Shown here: one piece after another, positions 6,950 through 15,081 of the stretch | How positions within the stretch are numbered: position 1 is the first letter of the stretch | How the letters are laid out: each line of letters begins with the position of its first letter | DNA from: Cytophagales bacterium | Lineage (GTDB): Bacteria; Bacteroidota; Bacteroidia; Cytophagales; Cyclobacteriaceae | Direction of reading: 5' to 3' | DNA: 22,033 nucleotides | Assembly: GCA_027317105.1 (NCBI GenBank) | Contig: DAHVFH010000128.1 | Span: forward strand, 1-22,033 | Program-made: the position numbers and the translations under genes | The notes under the pieces: generated by a model | What the model was told of the DNA's origin: nothing | What the model saw: only the letters and a program-made list of their open reading frames with translations | The model's database searches: none

Positions 6950-7813
6950 ATGACTCGGGCTTTAGTCTTCTGTCTTGCGTGCGTCTTCGCGCTAATGGGC
7001 TGCAGTGTGCAGCGTACGATATGCCCTGCTTATCAAAGTGCCTTCATCTTCGATAAGTCGGTCGAGAAAAATACTTTTGTTTTATACAACGAGAACAACC
7101 AGCCGCAAGAAGTATTGGCGAGCAATAGCAAAAGCCTCACGTTGCCGGCACGTGATTCCAGTTGGGATAAAAGCGCAGTAATTCAAGCCCCGGCCCTGCC
7201 TTTCCAGAGGCGCGTAAAAAAGGGCAGGTACCTGCTGCTGTCGCCCAAAACCTATAAAAAAGCTTTGCGCGCGTTGCAAACCGTGCCGATGAAACCCGTT
7301 TATCCCAAGAAGGATCAAGATTCGTTGGACATCAAGAAAGCCCTTGATAGCGCAGCTCGAAGTATAACAGATACCCTAACCGTTTCCGCCACCCCGCGCG
7401 CAGAAGATCAAGGAGGAGATGGCGTGTATGTCATCAGCAAAGCAAAGGAAAAATTCAATGTCGACCAGGATAATTACATGTGGTATTTTCGCGATGTCTT
7501 AGTATTGCCTGATGTTCGGTTGGCCATGGAAGGCGCTGACGGAGAGAAGAAAGCCACAGCTGCTGCAGGAAAAGCGAAAGGAAACATTTTTCAAAAACTG
7601 TTTGGGATCTTTAAGAAAAAACCAAAGGTTAAAAGTGATTCATCCACTGTTGCCCGTCAGGAAGTTTCCCCTACCGATTCGACCACCACAAGTAATTCGC
7701 AGCCCCAAGTGAAAAAGAAAAAGGGAATTGGAGGGTTATTTAAAAAGAAAGCTAAAGTGAATCCACCACCTATAAAAAAAACAGAAGGGAAGAAGGAGGA
7801 TGATGGCTTTTAA
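6950..7813 (+). CDS. Lysine-rich lipoprotein of unknown function
   Basis: 287 residues from ATG at 6950. Residues 1-17 are a lipoprotein signal peptide with lipobox LMGC (Cys18). The mature protein begins SVQRTICPAYQSAFIFD, so Cys25 may also be conserved. A middle region (about 85-190) contains YLLLSPKTYKKAL and DNYMWYFRDVLVLPD. The C-terminal third is low-complexity and strongly basic, with two related motifs: GIFKKKPKV at 219-227 and GLFKKKAKV at 262-270. I do not recognise the family, though similar 'CPAYQ' lipoproteins occur in Cytophagales. It is convergent with the PorE-like gene, separated by 88 bp in which I see no clear terminator hairpin. A role in the cell envelope is inferred from the lipobox alone. 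Confidence 0.75.
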   Translation: MTRALVFCLACVFALMGCSVQRTICPAYQSAFIFDKSVEKNTFVLYNENNQPQEVLASNSKSLTLPARDSSWDKSAVIQAPALPFQRRVKKGRYLLLSPKTYKKALRALQTVPMKPVYPKKDQDSLDIKKALDSAARSITDTLTVSATPRAEDQGGDGVYVISKAKEKFNVDQDNYMWYFRDVLVLPDVRLAMEGADGEKKATAAAGKAKGNIFQKLFGIFKKKPKVKSDSSTVARQEVSPTDSTTTSNSQPQVKKKKGIGGLFKKKAKVNPPPIKKTEGKKEDDGF

Positions 7814-7901
7814 AATTCTTCTAAGTTGAGCACTTTCAAGCAACAGCCCCTGAGTCCAGCGACCAAAACTGAGCACTGATTTCCAACATTTATTTTAGAC
7901 T

Positions 7902-10214
7902 TTACTTCACCGCAATAATTCTTACCTCAACTCTTCTTCCTTCTTCTTTCGAAACAGTCTCATCTTTGGTTGCGCCATAGCCCTTGGCAACAATCCTTCT
8001 ACGCACAATACCTTGATGGTTGAAATAATCGAGTACAGCGATGGCTCGTTTGTTAGAAAGCTCACGGTTAGCCTCTTCCGTACCCTCAGCGGAGGCAAAA
8101 CCAGAAATCTCTATACCGAGTTCGGGATTAGAATTAAGCTCCTTCAAAATATCATTAAGCTGAACATCGTATTGACCTTTCAAATCACTTTTGCCTTGGT
8201 CGAAAAATATTTTTACGAATTTGTCTAGTAAACCTTTATCGTGTGAAGCGGATTTGGCAATTGCACTCTTCTGTTGTTTTGCCTCTTCGGTGACTACCAT
8301 GGTAGGCAATGAAAACACAGTCTTTCCTTCTACTTTTTTTTGTTCGAACTTACTTTCATCACTTTCATCATAATAGTAGGTTCGCGAGGCCACTTCAATT
8401 TTAGAATTTTCTTTTTCATTAAAGTTTACCGATTCAATAGGATTTTGTTGTTCAATTAAACTTACCAAATAGTTGATTCCTTCCTGATCATTGGCGGCCA
8501 TCAGGTCGAGCATCATGTCATAGGGATCAACGTTTCCGCTTTTTACCAATTGCGACTCGTGTGTTTTACGTAAATCATTTTTTACGTTTTGTTGGGTATC
8601 GTAGAAAGCATTTTTTACAAGTACCTCTTGCCCGACCACAACATCAAATTGTTTGATGGTTTTCAAACTAATCTGTTGGAACAATTCATAGAAATAATCT
8701 TGATTGGGAATATTGACATTCAGTGTATAGGGTAGGAAGCCTTCCGATTCAATCACCACATCGTAGTTTTTGGCCGGGGGTAAGATGATCAAATAATCTC
8801 CGGTTTTCGGATCGGGATTGTAAACAAATTCTACTTGCTTTTTAGAGTCTTTGTCAATCACATACATTTTCGTTGGTATCGGCTTGCCGGTTTCTGCGTT
8901 GATGATTTTTCCTTTTAACAGGGTAAGCGGAACGGTGGTTGCGTTTTCAGGCATGTCAATATAATATATGTCCTGACTACCCTGCCCGCCTTTTCGATCT
9001 GAAGAAAAATATGCTCGCTTTCCATCGGCCAACAAGGTGAAGTAATTGTCGTTGGCAGTAGTATTTATAGGGTAACCCATATTTTCAGGCTTTGTCCACT
9101 TCCCATTTACCAAATTTGATTTGAAGACATCGTTGCCTCCCATGGTATTATGACCATCCGAAGTAAAAAATAAAGTCTTTTGGTCAGGGTGTATGAAAGG
9201 CGCATCTTCGTTAGCAGGGGAATTGATTTCGGGGCCTAGATTTAAAGGCGCACTCCACTTGCCATCGGCTTTTAGTTCAGTTTTCCAAATATCAAGCCCA
9301 CCCTTGCCACCGTTTCGATTGCTAGCAAAATAAATTGTCTTTCCGTCAGGGGTAATGCTGCAAGTGGTTTCCAGCGCTGGTGAATTGATGCTTCCGGCAA
9401 GCAGGCTTGGTTTCGACCAGCCCTCTCCATCTTTCGTGATTTGATAAAGGCTGCCCGGGTCAGTTGTTCCACCAATGAAGATCAACATCTTTTGGCCGTC
9501 AGGCGAAATCCCTGCTGTTCCCACATTTTTGTCCGTTGAAATAGGAATGGCTACTGGGTTAGACCACGCGCCAGCTTTGTTGTACGAGACGTAGACTTCT
9601 TCGATGAACTTATCTGCTGAACGGGTGCGTCCGGTGTTGGGACGCAGAGCGGTAAAGGCAATTACACTTTCATCCGCAGAAACCGTTGGGTTATATTCTG
9701 TGTAAGCTGTATTTACAGAAGTGGAAAAGCTGTGCACCGTAAAATTACGAGGAACTCCCATAAGGGCAATGGCATTGTGACATTCTTCTATGGCCTTCTC
9801 AGCCTTAGCTTTTGCCTTAAGGTCGGCTTTTACCGAATTTTTGTAGGCCATAAATGTTTCCAAAGCTTTATCAAGTTGCTCATTCTTTAAATAGAGCTGA
9901 CCCAAATCATAGGATAGAGATAGGGGTAGCCCCTTACCTTCTTTTGAAGCTTTTTCAAAATACGGAATCGCCTTCACTTGATCATCAATGCTTTGTGCTT
10001 TGTCATAGCAAGTTCCGGTTTGATAAAAAACGAGCGGATCATTCACACCCGATTGGAGGGTTTCCAAGAACAAGGGTAAGGCTTGATCAAATTTCTTGAA
10101 CGAAAAAAGCTTCTGTGCTTCGGCCAATTTCTTGGTATCCTGAGCAAAAGCTGTTAGCGAAGCAAACAAAAAGGCAGCGCTAGATAAATAGATAGGGAGG
10201 GAGGTTATTTTCAT
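7902..10214 (-). CDS. PorE-like envelope protein: TPR, PD40 propeller, CRD and OmpA domains
   Basis: 770 residues from ATG at 10214; a TTG three codons upstream is less likely. The signal peptide ends at about TAFA-Q (residues 21-25) and there is no lipobox. Domain order: TPR-like helices about 27-150 (LFSFKKFDQALPLFLETLQ, YDLGQLYLKNEQLDKALETF); PD40/WD40-like propeller about 160-425, with repeats such as SPDGQKMLIFI, TPDGKTIYFASNRNGGKGG and ADGKRAYFSSDRKGGQGSQD; a carboxypeptidase-regulatory-like domain about 428-515 (LLKGKIINAETGKPI); and a C-terminal OmpA domain about 665-770 (IFFDQGKSDL, LSNKRA, GRRVEVRI). This is the architecture of PorE, a peptidoglycan-associated component of the type IX secretion system, but Bacteroidota carry many such paralogues. 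In the OmpA domain the usual peptidoglycan-binding Asp is Ser708, while Arg723 is kept. Confidence 0.85.
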   Translation of the reverse strand: MKITSLPIYLSSAAFLFASLTAFAQDTKKLAEAQKLFSFKKFDQALPLFLETLQSGVNDPLVFYQTGTCYDKAQSIDDQVKAIPYFEKASKEGKGLPLSLSYDLGQLYLKNEQLDKALETFMAYKNSVKADLKAKAKAEKAIEECHNAIALMGVPRNFTVHSFSTSVNTAYTEYNPTVSADESVIAFTALRPNTGRTRSADKFIEEVYVSYNKAGAWSNPVAIPISTDKNVGTAGISPDGQKMLIFIGGTTDPGSLYQITKDGEGWSKPSLLAGSINSPALETTCSITPDGKTIYFASNRNGGKGGLDIWKTELKADGKWSAPLNLGPEINSPANEDAPFIHPDQKTLFFTSDGHNTMGGNDVFKSNLVNGKWTKPENMGYPINTTANDNYFTLLADGKRAYFSSDRKGGQGSQDIYYIDMPENATTVPLTLLKGKIINAETGKPIPTKMYVIDKDSKKQVEFVYNPDPKTGDYLIILPPAKNYDVVIESEGFLPYTLNVNIPNQDYFYELFQQISLKTIKQFDVVVGQEVLVKNAFYDTQQNVKNDLRKTHESQLVKSGNVDPYDMMLDLMAANDQEGINYLVSLIEQQNPIESVNFNEKENSKIEVASRTYYYDESDESKFEQKKVEGKTVFSLPTMVVTEEAKQQKSAIAKSASHDKGLLDKFVKIFFDQGKSDLKGQYDVQLNDILKELNSNPELGIEISGFASAEGTEEANRELSNKRAIAVLDYFNHQGIVRRRIVAKGYGATKDETVSKEEGRRVEVRIIAVK

Positions 10215-10263
10215 TTTTTGCAAGAAAGATTATTGTGATCGCGAGAAAAATTCTATTTGTGTC

Positions 10264-10286
10264 AATTCCTTGCAATGCAAGGAATT
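10264..10286. promoter_or_regulatory. 23-bp near-perfect palindrome between divergent genes (candidate operator)
   Basis: AATTCCTTGCA and its exact reverse complement TGCAAGGAATT are separated by a single A. The site lies about 50-72 bases upstream of the PorE-like start codon and about 180 bases upstream of the divergent operon. Two 11-bp half-sites with one central base fit a dimeric regulator. A weak promoter-like pair for the minus-strand gene (CTTG inside the palindrome and TAGAATTTT) would place the site over the -33 box. Confidence 0.45.
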
Positions 10287-10379
10287 TTCGACAAACGACA
10301 AAATTGATTATTAAATATTTAGTCGAAGTTATGAACAATTACCGAAAAACTATTTAATAAAGATATTTGGCTTTGTGTG

Positions 10380-10410
10380 TTTGATTTTCAAACATGTTAT
10401 TATAATTTCA
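10380..10410 (+). promoter_or_regulatory. Candidate promoter of the NTT-TIR-nSTAND operon
   Basis: TTTG (10380-10383), a 19-base spacer and TAATTTCA (10403-10410) approximate the Bacteroidota -33/-7 consensus. Transcription would begin roughly 50 bases before the ATG at 10468. It is the best match I found in the 250-bp divergent region. Confidence 0.4.
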
Positions 10411-10467
10411 CTTTTGTTGCTTTTTTCGGTAAATTGTTTAAACTTTAAAAGTTAAACCTAAAAACCA

Positions 10468-13400
10468 ATGTTAAGCCGCGTGTGGAAAATGCTCGATGTA
10501 GAGCCCAATGAAACTGGGCCAGTGGGTTTATTGCTCATCATGAGTTTTTTAATGGGACTGTTTCTGGCCTGTTTTGCAGTTGCCGCCACTACGCTTTTAC
10601 TGAACCTGCCCGACTTTAGCGAAAAGAATGACCTTCCAATTGTGCTGGTTTTTTCTGGGGTATTCGGGATCATCGCCACCGTATTATATAATTTTTTGCA
10701 AGGCCGGATTTCATTTTCTGCTTTGGCCATGTTCAACCTTATACTCGTGGTTGTTTTTACAGGGTTTATTGAGTACAGCCGCAATCTTGTTCAAGATGCT
10801 AAATTGCTTTACCAGTTTGGCTTTACCTTAATCTTGCCTTTTACTTTTCTTGTTCAACTCGTTTTTTGGGGTGCGTTTGGGAGGATGTTTAACGTTCGCG
10901 ATGGGAAAAGACTTATTGGGAGTGTGGATGTGGGCACAGACATTGCTTCGCTTATTGCTTTTTTTACTATTCCGGTTTTACTGGCTTCAGGTGTAAAAGT
11001 TGAAACCCTTTACACGATTGCACTTTTTAGCATCATTGCCTATACCATTGTTTTTTTTATACTCAGTCGTAGGTATTTAGGTGAAAGCTCAACTGCCATT
11101 GCTGAATCCGAAATCAAAAAGCTTTCTATTGGTGAGTTCCTCACCAACAAATACATTATGGTATTGGCCGTTTTTATCATTGTTTCGCTGACCGCCCTTC
11201 GGTTTGTTGATTATTCCTTTTACAACGCAGTTACCGTTGAGTACCTTGATAATGATTCCCTTGCCAGTTTCCTTAGTCTTTTTGAAGGTACAATTGTGAT
11301 CCTCAGCTTTGTCTTTACCACCTTTATCACCGATCGTATTGTGGAGGATTATGGATTGCGGGTGGCTATGATTATTAACCCGATGGTTTTGATTCTTTTT
11401 ACAACTGCTGCATTTGCGCTAGGATCTTTCTTTGGCTTCGATGTATTGGTTTCAGGCAAAAGCGCAATAATTTACTTCTTCCTGGCCATTGCAATGAGCA
11501 AGCTTTTACTCAACTCATTGCGCGATGCCCTTGACACGCCAGTGTTTAAGTTTTTTTACGTGCCTATAGACAAGTCATTAAAAATTGACGTCCAAACGAA
11601 AATTGAAGGTTTTGTTTTTGCACTTGCCAGTACGGTGGCAGGAGGGTTGATCGTGGTGATCAATCAATTTCCCATTTTCAATCTGTTATCTGTTACTGCG
11701 TTTACCATTGGGTTGGTGATCATCTGGTATTTTGTGGCAAACCGAATGTATAGGGGCTATCGCGAAACCTTGCAATCTTCCTTAATCAAAAACAAGGAAG
11801 CCGTAGAGAAAGATATTGTAAAGGAGTATACCATGGATAGTGTGCTCGACAAAGAAGTAAAAAGCGATGCCGAAAGCAAAGTAATTTACGGCCTAAAATT
11901 AATGGAGAAATTGGAGCCTGCCCTTTTTGAATCCTCCATCGTTCAACTTTCCGAAAGTAAAATAAAAATGGTGCGTCAATTTGCGCTCGACAAGATTCAG
12001 GAACTGGGGCTGGTACCGGAAGAGAATAATGAGATAAGGGGTCTTGCCTCACAGGCTGCAGGGGCGGCCGAAGACAGCGATTTGCTTTCCATCTCGCCCG
12101 ATAAATTAATGAAGCTGAGTAAGTCCATAAAACAAAGCGACCGGATGTTGGCGGCCAAATTCATGCGTAAACTGACGAACAACAAAACGATCTTCATTTT
12201 ACTTGAATTAATGCGGGATGCTGATCCCAAAGTTCGTAATGAAGCGATTCTTACCGCTCGAAAAGTGAAACGTCAGGAGACTTGGAACGTGCTCACCGAG
12301 ATGCTCTCCTCTCCAATCTATTCTCATCAGGCTGCCTCCGCGCTGAAAGAAGCAGGTTTACCAGTGTTAATACACCTCGATACGGCCTTTCATAAATCGG
12401 GACAAAGTGATCTGGTGATGGTTAAATTGATCCAGATCATGGGGCATATAGGAGGTAAAGAAGGCCTCCAAATGTTGTGGAAAAAAATTGATTACCCCGA
12501 TAAGCGAATTGTTAAGCAAATTCTCTACGCCCTCCGGTTTATCAACTACCAGGCGACAGACCGCGAAGCACTTGCCGTGAAGGATTTATTGGATACGGAG
12601 ATGAGCAAGACACTCTGGAACATTGCTGCATTGGATGAATTACCAGAAGAGCCGATCTATGAATATTTAAGGGATGCGCTGCGCGAGGAAATCAGAGACA
12701 ATTATGAACACCTCACCCTCTTACTCTCCTTGTTGTATGATCCAGAGTCTGTTCAACTGGTAAAGGAAAATGTAGAAGTAGGAACCCCTGATAGCATCCA
12801 GTATGCATTAGAATTATTAGATTTATTTGTAGACAACGACCTGAAACCAAAACTTATCCCGTTGCTCGATGACTCTTCCACGGAAGATAAATTAGAAAAA
12901 CTTCAAATTTATTTTCCCCGCGAAAGCTATAACCCTGTTCAGACTATTAATTACATCCTTAACCGCGATTTTAATTTTAATAATCGGTGGACAAAAGCTT
13001 GCGCGGTTCATGTAACCGCTTACGTGGATGGATTTAGGGTGAGCCGGGGACTGATTAGTCAGATGTTTAATCAGGACAAGTTGCTGCAAGAGACCACCGC
13101 TTGGGTAATTTATAATAAAGATAAGCAAGCCTATAACACCATTTCTGAAAGGCTTCCTTATAAAGACAAGAAATTCCTGGACTCAGCGATCGAAAACAAT
13201 CAACTCCTGGACGGCTTGGACGATGGATTTTTCCTTTTTATTGAGATGGTGATGTTTATCAAGAAACTGCCTGCATTTAAAAATATAACAGGCAAAGTCT
13301 TAAGCGATCTCTCCGATAAAATCGTTCCGGTTACCCTAAAGACACGCGAAACTTTAAAGATCAATACGGATGATGCTCCAATCTTAATTGTAGCCTCAGG

Positions 13401-13635
13401 AGAAGTAAGATTGAAAAAGGACAAGGAAGAAATAGTCACGCTGAAAACCGATGATGTATTTGGTGATCTTTTTCAGGAAGGCCGGGTTTCTAAAATTACA
13501 GAAGTGGAAGCACTGGAGCGTTCGGTTCTCTTTAAGATTGAATTGATAGATTTTTATTTTGTCCTGGCAAGCCACCATGAGTTAGCGCAAGGACTTATTC
13601 ATAATGTGACCGAAAAGAAAAAACAATTAGCCTAA
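10468..13635 (+). CDS. NTT/MFS-like 12-TM transporter fused to HEAT repeats and a cNMP-binding-like domain
   Basis: 1055 residues. The first 430 residues contain about twelve hydrophobic segments (near 18-46, 56-78, 83-103, 114-137, 159-176, 180-200, 227-252, 268-291, 300-323, 332-351, 382-400 and 406-426). Loops such as VFWGAFGRMFNVRDGKRLIG and SLRDALDTPVFKFFYVP recall ATP/ADP translocase (TLC/NTT)-type members of the MFS fold. Residues about 470-900 form HEAT-like helical repeats (LELMRDADPKVRNEAILTAR is typical). Residues about 945-1050 look like a cyclic-nucleotide-binding beta-roll (ILIVASGEVRLKKDKEEIV). Its phosphate-binding cassette is weak: FGDLFQEGRVSKITEV instead of FGE-x5-RAAT. This three-part fusion is known in Bacteroidota, but its substrate is not established. 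It is the first gene of the operon, ending 10 bases before the next. Confidence 0.8.
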   Translation: MLSRVWKMLDVEPNETGPVGLLLIMSFLMGLFLACFAVAATTLLLNLPDFSEKNDLPIVLVFSGVFGIIATVLYNFLQGRISFSALAMFNLILVVVFTGFIEYSRNLVQDAKLLYQFGFTLILPFTFLVQLVFWGAFGRMFNVRDGKRLIGSVDVGTDIASLIAFFTIPVLLASGVKVETLYTIALFSIIAYTIVFFILSRRYLGESSTAIAESEIKKLSIGEFLTNKYIMVLAVFIIVSLTALRFVDYSFYNAVTVEYLDNDSLASFLSLFEGTIVILSFVFTTFITDRIVEDYGLRVAMIINPMVLILFTTAAFALGSFFGFDVLVSGKSAIIYFFLAIAMSKLLLNSLRDALDTPVFKFFYVPIDKSLKIDVQTKIEGFVFALASTVAGGLIVVINQFPIFNLLSVTAFTIGLVIIWYFVANRMYRGYRETLQSSLIKNKEAVEKDIVKEYTMDSVLDKEVKSDAESKVIYGLKLMEKLEPALFESSIVQLSESKIKMVRQFALDKIQELGLVPEENNEIRGLASQAAGAAEDSDLLSISPDKLMKLSKSIKQSDRMLAAKFMRKLTNNKTIFILLELMRDADPKVRNEAILTARKVKRQETWNVLTEMLSSPIYSHQAASALKEAGLPVLIHLDTAFHKSGQSDLVMVKLIQIMGHIGGKEGLQMLWKKIDYPDKRIVKQILYALRFINYQATDREALAVKDLLDTEMSKTLWNIAALDELPEEPIYEYLRDALREEIRDNYEHLTLLLSLLYDPESVQLVKENVEVGTPDSIQYALELLDLFVDNDLKPKLIPLLDDSSTEDKLEKLQIYFPRESYNPVQTINYILNRDFNFNNRWTKACAVHVTAYVDGFRVSRGLISQMFNQDKLLQETTAWVIYNKDKQAYNTISERLPYKDKKFLDSAIENNQLLDGLDDGFFLFIEMVMFIKKLPAFKNITGKVLSDLSDKIVPVTLKTRETLKINTDDAPILIVASGEVRLKKDKEEIVTLKTDDVFGDLFQEGRVSKITEVEALERSVLFKIELIDFYFVLASHHELAQGLIHNVTEKKKQLA

Positions 13636-13645
13636 CGATTTCGCT

Positions 13646-15076
13646 ATGACAGACATTGACGTATTGATCACTTTCGCTGAGAAGGATAATGAGACTGAAA
13701 AGAAAAGTGAGCAAGGATGGGTAACACAATTCAGGAAATTTTTGGAACTGATGCTTTTTCAAGTGTTGGGTACAAAACCTGTGATTGTGATCAAGTCAGA
13801 ATTTGACACCGCCACCGCCCCAGCCATGGACAACGCTTCCATATTAGTGTCGGTGCTCACCAAGGATTTTGTTCAATCAGGCCGATGCCTTGATTTGGTG
13901 GAAACTTTTTATAAGAACACAGCGAACTCACCCGTTAACCAAGTTTTTAAAGTGTTGAAAGCCCCTCTGACTTTGCAAGAGCAACCACCGCGCCTTCGCG
14001 ATTCCATAGGCTATGAGATGTATCAATTGGATGATGAAACAGGCGAAATGAAGGAATATTTAGATTTCTTCAGCCAGGAAGCGGAGAAACAATACTGGAT
14101 GAAGCTGGTGGATTTGGCGTATGACATTCATGAATCATTAGTCACTTTGAAAGAAGGAGAAGGCAAAACTGCAGGCGTAAAAAATATTTATAAAAGAAAA
14201 TCGATTTACCTCGCTGAGACCGGCCACGACCTATCCGTACAACGTAATATAATCAAGCGAGAATTACAGCGCCATGGCTTTATTGTTTTGCCTAACCACA
14301 CGTTACCTACACGTCTTGCAGAGTTGGAAAGAGAAATTAGGAAAGACCTGAAAGATTGTTCGCTTTCAGTTCATTTGATTGGAAGTGCCTATGGTGAAAT
14401 TCCGGATGGCGCAGATCGATCCATTGTGGATATTCAAAATAAATTGGCTGCAGAAACTGCCGTGGAGAAGCGGACAACAAAAGAAGAGTTTTCACGCCTG
14501 ATTTGGATAGCGCAGAACTTGAAAAATGCAAGCGACCGTCAAAAGGCTTTCATCGAAACGATCAGGCGCGATACAGAAGCACAGGAAGGGGCAGAGATAT
14601 TGCAAAACCCTCTTGAAGATTTTAAAAATATCATGCGCGAGGAACTGGTGGATGCCCAAGACCGGATGATACCAGAATCAGAAGCCAGCAAATCCATTTA
14701 CCTGGTACACGACCGGATTGATCATACGGAAGTAGAACCGATCCGTCACGAACTGGAAAAGTCAGGCTTTAAAGTGCTCCTGCCAGCTTTTGATGGTGAA
14801 CTACTTGAAGTACGCAAAAAACACATTGATAACCTTCGCAATTTCGATGGAGCGATTATCTATAAAGGAAAAGTGAACGACCAGTGGGTGCGCATGAAAA
14901 TACTGGACTTACTGAAAGCACCGGGCTTTGGTCGCAACAAACCCATCAAGGGAAAAGCTTTGGTAGGTGTGGGAAACATTGAAAGTTATAAAAACCAGAA
15001 TCTTACTTTAATAAACACCGACTCTAATAAGTCGATGGAGAATTTGAAGAGTTTTTTACAAGAATTTAAAGCATAA
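13646..15076 (+). CDS. Protein with three TIR/DUF4062-like domains
   Basis: 476 residues, with no signal peptide or membrane segment. Three Rossmann-like units are visible. The first, residues about 3-165, has DIDVLITFAEKDN, then ASILVSVLTKDFVQSGRCLD. The second, about 184-310, has KSIYLAETGHDLSVQRNIIK, GFIVLP and CSLSVHLIGSAYGE. The third, about 348-476, has KSIYLVHDRIDHTEVEPI, GFKVLLP and FDGAIIYKGKVNDQWVRMK. Each follows the TIR/DUF4062 order: strand one, helix, 'GF-x-V' strand two, then an acidic-helix/'SVHLIG' strand. At the position of the NADase catalytic Glu, by-eye alignment gives Asp83 in the first unit and Lys418 in the third. They may therefore be scaffolding rather than enzymatic. 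It lies between the transporter fusion and the nSTAND gene, with gaps of 10 and 5 bases. Confidence 0.7.
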   Translation: MTDIDVLITFAEKDNETEKKSEQGWVTQFRKFLELMLFQVLGTKPVIVIKSEFDTATAPAMDNASILVSVLTKDFVQSGRCLDLVETFYKNTANSPVNQVFKVLKAPLTLQEQPPRLRDSIGYEMYQLDDETGEMKEYLDFFSQEAEKQYWMKLVDLAYDIHESLVTLKEGEGKTAGVKNIYKRKSIYLAETGHDLSVQRNIIKRELQRHGFIVLPNHTLPTRLAELEREIRKDLKDCSLSVHLIGSAYGEIPDGADRSIVDIQNKLAAETAVEKRTTKEEFSRLIWIAQNLKNASDRQKAFIETIRRDTEAQEGAEILQNPLEDFKNIMREELVDAQDRMIPESEASKSIYLVHDRIDHTEVEPIRHELEKSGFKVLLPAFDGELLEVRKKHIDNLRNFDGAIIYKGKVNDQWVRMKILDLLKAPGFGRNKPIKGKALVGVGNIESYKNQNLTLINTDSNKSMENLKSFLQEFKA

Positions 15077-15081
15077 AAGTT

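Noticed and set aside
7814..7901. Intrinsic terminator between the convergent genes
   Set aside because: Only a direct repeat (TGAGCACT twice) was found; no stem-loop with a T-run is visible.
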